Shown: piece by piece, positions 61,101 to 64,000 of the stretch
How the letters are laid out: the number at the start of each line of letters is the position of its first letter
How positions within the stretch are numbered: position 1 is the stretch's first letter
Source of the DNA: Patiria pectinifera
Taxonomy: Eukaryota > Echinodermata > Asteroidea > Valvatida > Asterinidae
Length of the DNA stretch: 64,000 nt
Direction of reading: 5' to 3'
NCBI GenBank assembly: GCA_029964075.1
Contig: CM057145.1
Location: 1,922,001-1,986,000, forward strand
Position numbers and translations under genes: made by a program
The notes under the pieces: model-generated
Database searches by the model: none
The model's input: the letters and a program-made list of their open reading frames with translations, nothing else
What the model was told of the DNA's origin: nothing

Positions 61101-63592
61101 AATGTGCACAAAAAGTATGTGCAGAAAGGGTAACTGATATTCTAGGTATTTGGAACGGCTTAATTTAAAGAAAGAAGTCATCCTTTTCTTTGATTTAACC
61201 ACTCTCATCGTTGAAGTAAACACCTCATGGCTAAATGCCTTCCACGTGGGCATCACTTCTTTCCACACAGATAATCAGTAAATATATTAATCCCATGCAT
61301 ATGATCTAATGTAAAGCACTTTCACGGGATCCAATGGGATCACACTTTAAAGCCCCTGTCACACTTGTCCGAATCTATAATTCCGTTCATAAACCGATCT
61401 GAAATATTATTAATTCGGACACGTTCGGAGAGAAATGTCAAAAAAACAGCCAGAAATGAAAATACACCGATCATAATCCGGTCTTATTCCGGATCTAATA
61501 AGTTGCTATTCCGATTGCAATCCGTCTATATTCAGAACCTCTCCGATCATCACCTGACATGCCAAACTTTGAAAAATTCATTGATTTCAAGACCGACCGC
61601 TTTCCGAACATTCCGTTTATATTCCGTTCGTCTCCGTTATATATATGGTATTACATCGTGGTAATGCGGTATATCATCGGATAAAGTGACATCAAAGTCC
61701 GTTTTTTGATCGGCATTACAATGTGGGTTCGGAATGAACTCTGAATACATACGGAGGCCTGTTCCGTACTCTTCCGTACCTATTCCGCATTGCAACGAAT
61801 GGCAACGAATGAGTACAGTGTGTATTCCGTGCATTCCGTGCATATTCCGTGTGTATACCGGATACCGTCCGTATTGAGGTTGCCGCGACAATTCGGAGAA
61901 ATGATTAAACAGGTTCAATAATTTCTCCGAGTTCCTCAGTGCATCACCGAACGTACACGAGTATATAGCGTTGGAAAACCGAGGAAAACCGAGGGAAATC
62001 CGTTTGAGTTCAGTTCAAACCGATTAAACACCGAATCCACAATGTTTTACTCGGAACATGAACGGAGTGACGATTCGGCCAAGTGTGACAGGGGCTTAAG
62101 GTTTCCAATCGGATCACACTTTATATGATCCAATGTCATCGCACTTTTAGTATCCCATGGGATCTAATTTATCATGTTCCAATGGAATCACAGCGGGTCC
62201 CATTTAACATAATACTATAAGGTTTCCAATCGGATCACACTTTATATGATCCAATGTCATCGCACTTTTAGTATCCAATGGGATCCAATTTATCAAGTTG
62301 CAATGGAATGACAATGGGTCCCATTTAACATAATACTATACGGTTTCCAATGGGGAAACACTTTATATGATCCAATGGGATCCCATTCATCGGAATTCAA
62401 TGGGGTCACTCTTTTTAAGATACAATGGGATCATACTTTATAGAATACAATTGGATTACACCATATGTGATCCAATGATCCCATTTAAAGGAATCCAAAG
62501 GGATCACACTTTATAGGATCCAATGTAATCTCCCTTTTTTTTTAGGATCCTATAGGATCACAATGGGCCCCATTTAACATGATACAATGGGATTCAAATT
62601 GGTATCATTTATCATGATACAATGAGATCACACTTTATAGGATCCAATGGGATTACACTTTAAGGGGTCCAATGGGATCACATTTGGGATCACACTTTAC
62701 AGAATGCAGTGGGATCCCATACAACGGGGCCAACATGGGACCCAATTGAAGGTGTTCTAAATTCAAATGGGATCCAATTGCTCTCCATTGCATGGGATCG
62801 CATGAATACCATTGGAACCGACTGTTTTTTTTTTCATGGAGTACCTGTACATATTTGAGTGTACATGTACATTACCTTGTAGGTAGTCGTACACCCTATG
62901 CCAACTTGCCATGGTAATTTCAACCGTCACCTCGTTTTTTTAACATCCGGTGGTACCATGGTAAGGTACCATGATAAGCATGCCACGTTCTCTCTAAATT
63001 CCAAAGAGTGAAAATTCACTCCATTCGAGTGAAGTTTCACTCCCACATTCGGAAACTCTGAACTAGACGTTTTAGAGTCAATCGTAGAGATGCTTCATCT
63101 GAAGTGGTTCATTTTTCAGACCTTTTCAATCAAGCATGAGAGTGATTTTCACTCTAAAACGTCTAGTCCCTAATTTCACTCTTTGGAATTTAGAGAGTTG
63201 CGCCATCTTTTTTCAACATCTTACATTACTATAGTGGTATGTGTACAATTGTCGTTCCATTTAGAAGTACGACGGTAATATCAGCGATATTGCCAGAACA
63301 TCATTATATCCTACTCAGAACTTCAAATCCGATTTGCCTTTTGGAAAGTCAATACGCCCTAATATGTATCCAGTGAGAGCGCAAAGCAATAAAAAGGCCA
63401 CCAACACCCTCGGCTAGGGCGATGGGGCCGAGGGAAGTGTGTTCTCACCCCCAGTAGTGTGGTCAGTCACCGGTCCGGTGCCGTCTGTTACGGTCTGCCC
63501 TTGTTCCAGAAGCCAGTTGAAATCATCATGCTCTGACTGAGTCCAGCCACAGGAGTGCTTTTCAAACGTGCAGTTGAAGCTCAAGTCCGGCT
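43083..63592 (-). CDS. Membrane mucin-like protein: MAM x3, Thr/Ser stalk, SEA, EGF, TM, cytoplasmic tail (5' end outside window)
   Basis: Eighteen exons join in consistent phase to 973 residues plus stop. Order: MAM1 (residues ~1-174), MAM2 (~175-339), MAM3 (~340-503), Thr/Ser-rich stalk with 28-residue repeats (~504-674), SEA domain (~675-792), EGF (~793-836), transmembrane helix (~843-868), and a ~110-residue Tyr- and Arg-rich tail ending DDFFY. Extracellular module exons are nearly all phase 1, as in shuffled surface proteins; the two SEA exons and the cytoplasmic exons join in phase 0. Stalk-SEA-EGF-TM is the plan of membrane mucins. MAM domains ahead of it suggest cell-cell or matrix adhesion. 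The gene is convergent with the lectin gene. More N-terminal exons, including the signal peptide, must lie beyond 63592. No known single orthologue is claimed. Confidence 0.85.
43333..43467 (-). CDS. MAM gene, exon P: Tyr-rich cytoplasmic tail
   Basis: A 45-codon exon, phase 0-0, with AFYGAYDYSTNYRREDGF and SPYMIPGPAL. Five Tyr in a short acidic/Ser-rich stretch (including YMIP, a YxxP-type motif) could be phosphorylation or adaptor sites, by analogy only. Confidence 0.8.
44099..44179 (-). CDS. MAM gene, exon O: cytoplasmic tail
   Basis: A 27-codon exon, phase 0-0, reading DMDHARERYGYGVRNWTRPA and then IMPRTVL. It is Arg- and Tyr-rich with no known domain. Confidence 0.75.
44569..44723 (-). 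CDS. MAM gene, exon N: transmembrane helix
   Basis: Reads GGIIAIASTVGAILLCCIVV, then AMCMCFIMANRSESLYDVQR followed by RKRLAQQ. The hydrophobic span of about 26 residues contains four Cys near the inner face, which might be palmitoylated (inference), and is followed by a basic stop-transfer cluster. Phase 1 in, phase 0 out. Confidence 0.88.
45023..45063 (-). CDS. MAM gene, exon M: EGF domain, last two Cys
   Basis: A 41-base exon reading ECTDGYSGTNCEET that completes the six-Cys EGF fold (C-x-DGYSGxNC). Phase 2 in, phase 1 out at ACAG|GTGCGA. Confidence 0.83.
45339..45429 (-). CDS. MAM gene, exon L: EGF domain, first four Cys
   Basis: Reads DGCPEYHCKNGGVCTQIGSF and then YVYTC, an EGF module start with the typical C-K-N-G-G-x-C phrase. 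It starts in phase 1 and ends in phase 2 within a Glu codon. Confidence 0.85.
46070..46295 (-). CDS. MAM gene, exon K: SEA domain second part with a G-S cleavage-type site
   Basis: Begins in phase 0 with VIAALRRSPRTSNVVDYEVT and continues SFRDGSLLVNG, the strand that carries the autoproteolysis site G|S in mucin-type SEA domains (usual form GSVVV). It then reads IESETIREVLHGD. Ends phase 1 at ACAG|GTATGT. Confidence 0.82.
46495..46770. repeat. Small TIR element with iterated ACCGATAATGTA motif
   Basis: ACCAACGGATAATGTTTCAC on the left is inverted at the right (GTGATACGTTATCTGTTGGT). Variants of ACCGATAATGTAAC recur several times inside, on both strands. It lies in the intron between the two SEA exons. 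Confidence 0.65.
46771..47215. other. SEA intron, remainder
   Basis: A 108-codon open frame at 46891-47217 (+) lies antisense in this intron. It has no domain and no splice logic, and its end runs into MITE sequence. Not called. Confidence 0.4.
47216..47375. mobile_element. MITE family K, right half only
   Basis: Contains AAGGCGGCAGAACTCTATGC, GGGCCATGTTTTGTCGACCG and the end GGCGCACTGCATATTGTAGA ahead of TCGCCCGAATT. The left half is absent. Confidence 0.75.
47642..47769 (-). CDS. MAM gene, exon J2: SEA domain first part
   Basis: Reads LLQFGTQLLVLELCGQPAVF, then NEQLRDSTSQLFRERAVCVR, matching the SEA start in which a strand is followed by LxDxxSxxF and a helix. It enters in phase 1 and leaves in phase 0 at GCA|GTAAGT, fitting the next exon. 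It is shorter than the open-frame tracks show because it ends at a splice site. Confidence 0.75.
47952..48464 (-). CDS. MAM gene, exon J: Thr/Ser-rich mucin-like stalk
   Basis: A single 171-codon exon, phase 1-1, dominated by Thr, Ser, Gln and Pro and lacking Cys, as expected for an O-glycosylated stalk. About two and a half copies of a 28-residue unit are visible, each beginning STTDQ and containing TAEAT: STTDQRSDVATTEAS..., STTDQESGITTTESS..., STTDQEGGMATTDVF.... The opposite strand gives long false open frames. Confidence 0.85.
48969..49184 (-). CDS. MAM gene, exon I: MAM3 third segment (fourth Cys absent)
   Basis: Reads RLDVFKTPENGSLSEGDLLF, DPSWIQHEVLSEVTSSFRIA, then ALSDIAIDDVGIALVE and splices straight into the stalk. 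The final Cys of a MAM domain (G-x-C) is missing, matching loss of its partner in exon H. Phase 1-1. Confidence 0.85.
49250..49617. mobile_element. MITE family K, third full copy
   Basis: Starts ATTCGGCCGTTTTAAAATGC, with TTGCGCCACCAAGAGTTTGC. The right end is GGCGCACTGCATTGTGAAAC followed by GCCCGAA. It lies ~65 bases upstream of the exon I acceptor. Confidence 0.83.
49660..50162 (+). mobile_element. Possible solo-LTR fossil
   Basis: A TGTCACACTA start at ~49664 and an ...AGACA end at ~50162 enclose ~500 bases with GGGAATAAAACCC near the right side, the layout of a solo LTR with its poly(A) signal. No clear target duplication is seen, so the call is weak. If real, it is an old remnant with no internal region. 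Confidence 0.2.
50230..50390 (+). repeat. Dispersed repeat, pair with 38250-38440
   Basis: GGGGTCCAGGGCATG, GATTTTTTGAAAT, TTCTAAGGCAATCCGAGAAT and GGAACTCTAGCATTCCAG match the phrases of the 38 kb copy in order. Confidence 0.5.
50518..50649 (-). CDS. MAM gene, exon H: MAM3 second segment (third Cys absent)
   Basis: Reads GSYLYLDGNFSSEGDTAVLL, then HTGNVTFSFWYHMYG. Where MAM1 and MAM2 have Cys before the FWY strand, this domain has Thr (NVTF in place of SWCF and DFCL). Phase 1-1, donor CTAG|GTAGGA. Confidence 0.87.
50707..51058. mobile_element. MITE family K, fourth full copy
   Basis: Left AACAATGCAGTGCGCCCACC, right AGCGCATTGCATTGTGAATT. It lies close above exon H and creates the false N-terminal extension of that exon's open frame. 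Confidence 0.82.
51059..51818. other. Intron between exons G and H
   Basis: No exon. It includes a G-rich run at ~51317 and a Pro-type CCGACCCGACCC repeat at ~51585-51660 (short GACCC/GAACC iterations). Confidence 0.5.
51819..51962 (-). CDS. MAM gene, exon G: MAM3 first segment
   Basis: Reads FNCTFEEGSLCGWLQSQNDD, TNWLMEIGDTV and TGPESDHTTG. Phase 1-1, donor GGAA|GTAAGA. Cys1 and Cys2 are kept, so the first disulfide should form. Confidence 0.9.
51992..52118. mobile_element. 127-bp MITE
   Basis: AAGCCCGGTTCATACTTCAC and the inverse GTGAAGTATGAACCGGGCTT bracket a short centre that also carries GTTGACGTCACGCTTTCGCG. It abuts the next repeat directly. Confidence 0.82.
52119..52556. repeat. Foldback family F, fullest copy
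   Basis: The left arm (AAATGTCGGGACCATTGTTT, GTGAAGTTCTGTATGTGGCA, AAATCTAGGATATAAA) is inverted on the right (CTAGATTTCAAAAGTGCTTC, TAAAACAATAGTGCCGACAT, CATCCTGTA). The centre has TTTTCAGCAAAACGAACAC facing GTTTTGCTGAAAGAAC. Partial copies are at 18177 and 20990. Confidence 0.78.
52557..53311. other. Intron between exons F and G
   Basis: AT-rich with no exon or classified repeat recognised. An open frame at 53088-53276 (+) has no support. Confidence 0.5.
53312..53521 (-). CDS. MAM gene, exon F: MAM2 third segment
   Basis: Reads VLQAYAYNSTMEVFGARGG, RRGWLHGLVDIG, FYFKATSNGGLDGDIAIDDI and then NLRMGLCE with the fourth Cys. Phase 1-1, donor GAAA|GTAAGA. Confidence 0.88.
53655..53808. mobile_element. 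Palindromic MITE, ~154 bp
   Basis: GTCGTCGTTGCGGGCAGCAA and its inverse TTGCTGCCCGCAACGACGAC face each other. Outer arms AACGACTATTGTTTCTCGAA and TAATGTTGTCGTTTC extend the symmetry. Confidence 0.8.
53925..54130 (-). mobile_element. Element J, partial inverted copy
   Basis: ATACCTCAGACGATTTACCC, AGAGCCCGTCACGTGGCCGG, ACACTTGTCCAGTGTCACAT and GTTCACAATCCTCACGTAGG are the inverse of the right third of element J. Confidence 0.75.
54280..54710 (-). mobile_element. LINE 3' fragment with reverse-transcriptase C-terminus
   Basis: On the minus strand the frame reads LHWLPVRQRINFKTAVFMHK, then GPRCWNSLSHNIRNISSLDN and LKGRLKTDLF. This is the familiar C-terminal region of CR1/L2-type LINE reverse transcriptases. 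It ends in a short 3' UTR and an (ATT)n tail at 54280-54298 (AATAATAAT on +). Only the 3' end is present, as is common for 5'-truncated LINE copies. Confidence 0.8.
54961..55104 (-). CDS. MAM gene, exon E: MAM2 second segment
   Basis: Reads ETGRYLYFKVSTRND, then VDFCLSFWYSMYG, keeping the third Cys. Phase 1-1. A LINE fragment and a partial element J lie in the intron towards exon F. Confidence 0.87.
55437..56090 (-). mobile_element. Element J, full inverted copy
   Basis: The inverse of 19546-20225: CATAAATACCTCAGACAGTT, GGCATGCGCAACACTACCAG, GCGCGACATCGCGTCCATGT, and a long hairpin end at ~55918-56088 centred on CTCGCCTCCGGCTCGGG. Confidence 0.82.
56624..56788. repeat. Hairpin repeat, ~165 bp
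   Basis: AATGAATGTTTGTGAGTGCA is inverted as TGCACAAACGTAAAACATTC; inner arms GACAGATGAAATGTTACATT and GGAACATTTCATCTGTC surround GAGGCGAAGCCGAG. Confidence 0.78.
56789..57191. mobile_element. TIR element, ~400 bp
   Basis: TTTTATATAACACCTGAATA with TCATCTGATTGGT on the left and ACCAATCAGATGACGGAGAT with TTATTCAGGTGTTGTATAAA on the right. The centre has tandem TTGAGAAC/CAAGTTC-type phrases. No coding content. Confidence 0.8.
57245..57735. repeat. Nested palindromes, ~490 bp
   Basis: Outer arms TACGTCTTTTCACTTTAAAA and TTTTAAAGTGGAAAGGCGTA; middle arms ACTTATGAGTAATTTTCATA and AAAATTACTCATAACTC; inner arms GTTAAGCGAGTAAACACAAT and ATTGTCATTTACTCGCTAAA. The three levels share a centre near 57470-57490. 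Confidence 0.78.
57829..57969 (-). CDS. MAM gene, exon D: MAM2 first segment
   Basis: Reads FNCSFEDGYCGWTQREGDGG, NWLLGAG and TGPDVDHTLG. Phase 1-1, donor GGAG|GTACGT. Cys1 and Cys2 are present. Confidence 0.9.
58112..58350 (-). mobile_element. tRNA-derived SINE (second family)
   Basis: On the minus strand TGACCTAGTGGTTAGGATTC serves as an A-box region and GGGCTCAAATCC as a B box. The body reads GTACCGGTATTACCTGGGGA and GGTGGACTGGCGTCCCATAT, a phrase shared by several animal SINE families (from memory). Confidence 0.78.
58709..58936 (-). CDS. MAM gene, exon C: MAM1 third segment
   Basis: Reads LGTPIYRLYQQQTSQDVWLQ, then DFYVGLVGRAG and GDIGIDDVDIQPGVC, the closing strand of a MAM domain with the fourth Cys. 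Phase 1-1, donor CCAG|GTAAGT. Confidence 0.88.
59041..60011. other. Intron between exons B and C
   Basis: No exon or classified repeat recognised. It contains a G-run at ~59957 and short A-runs. Confidence 0.5.
60012..60205 (-). mobile_element. tRNA-like SINE-type repeat, copy 1
   Basis: On the minus strand CGGTGGTCGAGTGGTAAGAC and GTGGGTTCGAGTCCCACC look like the D-arm and T-arm of a tRNA gene with good A and B boxes. The anticodon arm has an eight-base loop, so a working tRNA is unlikely. The attached tail CACTCGGGAGGTAACACACT recurs at 60250-60510 and 37845. Confidence 0.7.
60209..60530. repeat. Head-to-head inverted pair of the tRNA-like repeat
   Basis: TTATAAGATGGAATGTTGCG at the left is inverted at the right (CGCAGAATTCCATCTTATAA). 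Both arms continue through AATCAAATTAGGTTTTGCCC, CACTGTATACTC and the tRNA-like ACCCACGACCTCCTGC, meeting near 60360. Confidence 0.8.
60543..60692 (-). CDS. MAM gene, exon B: MAM1 second segment
   Basis: Reads GRYYYFQS, then QYAVLLSPRV and SWCFSFWYNMYG, with the third MAM Cys. Phase 1-1, donor ATAG|GTAATG. A tRNA-like repeat pair lies just below it in the intron. Confidence 0.88.
60832..61018. mobile_element. Short palindromic MITE related to family K
   Basis: TAATACGGGCGATTCCCAAT and its inverse bracket arms with GTGCGCCTCCAAGAGTTTGC and GTTGGCCAATCACAATGCGC. The TIR starts GGGCGATTC like family K but the body is different and nearly perfectly palindromic. Confidence 0.85.
61348..62100. mobile_element. 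TIR element inserted in a tandem array, possible TAA target duplication
   Basis: AGCCCCTGTCACACTTGTCC and the inverse AAGTGTGACAGGGGCT are flanked on each side by TAA, the PIF/Harbinger-type target. The interior repeats ATTCCG/CCGTAT-like words (TTCCGTGCATTCCGTGCATA). Flanking DNA on both sides is the ACTTTA-GATCC array, so it inserted into that array. Confidence 0.75.
62101..62830 (+). repeat. Tandem array of GATCCAATGGGATCACACTTTA-type units
   Basis: Two ~120-bp higher-order copies (starting ~62099 and ~62219, each GGTTTCCAATCGGATCACAC) are followed by degenerate ~30-40-bp units built from GATCCAATGGGATCA and CACTTTATAGGATC. The array begins before the inserted element, at about 61290. Confidence 0.85.
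62991..63197. mobile_element. Palindromic MITE, ~207 bp
   Basis: CTCTCTAAATTCCAAAGAGT and the inverse ACTCTTTGGAATTTAGAGAG; inner arms GAACTAGACGTTTTAGAGT and ACTCTAAAACGTCTAGTCC. Confidence 0.85.
63449..63592 (-). CDS. MAM gene, exon A: MAM1 first segment
   Basis: Reads LSFNCTFEKHSCGWTQSEHD and DDFNWLLEQGQTV, then TGPVTDHTTG, the standard opening of a MAM domain with Cys1 and Cys2. Phase 1-1. The acceptor (TCTTCTTAG) means that a further upstream exon exists. Confidence 0.88.
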
Positions 63593-64000
63593 CTAAGAAG
63601 AGAGAAGTCGGTATATTTCCAATCGGTAATAACGATCAGCTTATCTGACAATACATTAATTAATACATTTGCTTAACAATGCTCAATGAATGTTTTGGGT
63701 TGCTCACTTCAAAATCAGTGGTGCCCCCACATTTGTTTTTTTGGAGGGGGGATTGGGTAGTCCATGTGAGAGACCATGGGCAAAGCCATGGTCTATTATA
63801 TGTGAACAGATTCGTTGATTAATTATGCAAGACAACCGCCTCTTGACCTCTAGATTTTGACCAATCAGCAGACGCTTTCTATATCGGGTCTTCGATCATT
63901 TACCCATTGTCGCGTCATAGACAGGACCAAAAAAATGAACACAGCAAACCAAGGTTGTGGTCACGCGATCTGTAATAGCTTGTTTAGGTTTTATAAATCT
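63593..64000. other. Upstream intron of the MAM gene, no exon seen
   Basis: The remaining sequence has an inverted AGACCATGG/CCATGGTCT pair at 63769-63793 and no MAM-like frame. The next 5' exon must lie beyond the window. Confidence 0.5.

Noticed and set aside
1-64000. CRISPR arrays, bacterial operons, ribosome-binding sites
   Set aside because: The repeats are eukaryotic minisatellites and MITEs, the genes have spliceosomal introns, and no prokaryotic signal is seen.

Overview
The window looks like animal genomic DNA from a marine invertebrate, probably a deuterostome such as an echinoderm, hemichordate or lancelet relative. The reasons are small exons in long introns, mostly phase-1 introns joining extracellular modules (MAM, SEA, EGF, LamG-like, Ig-like, C-type lectin), several tRNA-derived SINE families, and a very dense load of short foldback and MITE-type DNA elements. 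No species call is made. Most open frames in the window are chance reading through repeats. Real coding sequence was found by joining exons with consensus splice sites in one consistent phase.

Layout. (1) 1-4.85 kb: tandem repeats, then a CRE/YY1-type promoter followed by a 17-codon first exon resembling the start of low-molecular-weight protein tyrosine phosphatase (1864-1915, +). No later exon of it was found. (2) 4853-20848 (+): a seven-exon gene for a secreted protein of 356 residues with a signal peptide, a short coiled coil, an unrecognised Trp/Cys-containing domain and a short, incomplete calcium-binding EGF-like end. Its introns are packed with foldback elements, a tandem array of nuclear-receptor-like half sites, and a SINE. 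(3) 22.6-34.15 kb (+): a C-type lectin gene. Its first exon is duplicated upstream, and that copy is broken by a pogo-like MITE. The two halves of the lectin domain lie 10 kb apart with a LamG-like exon and an Ig-like exon between them. All of these exons are phase 1-1, so including or skipping the middle exons keeps frame (526 or 176 residues). A long array rich in TGACGTCA lies in the first intron. (4) 34.2-43.1 kb: gene-poor DNA with MITEs, SINEs and a possible LTR-element remnant. (5) 43083-63592 (-): eighteen exons of a type I membrane protein, 973 residues within the window and open at its 5' end: three MAM domains, a Thr/Ser-rich mucin-like stalk, a SEA domain with a Gly-Ser cleavage-type site, one EGF domain, one transmembrane helix and a Tyr-rich tail.

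The three main products are all secreted or cell-surface proteins. A lectin gene running into a convergent mucin-like surface gene fits a mucosal or immune-type surface repertoire, but nothing in the sequence proves that they work together. Exon joins were made by eye from splice consensus and phase. The total coding lengths of genes 1, 2 and 3 are each a whole number of codons under these joins, which is the main internal check.
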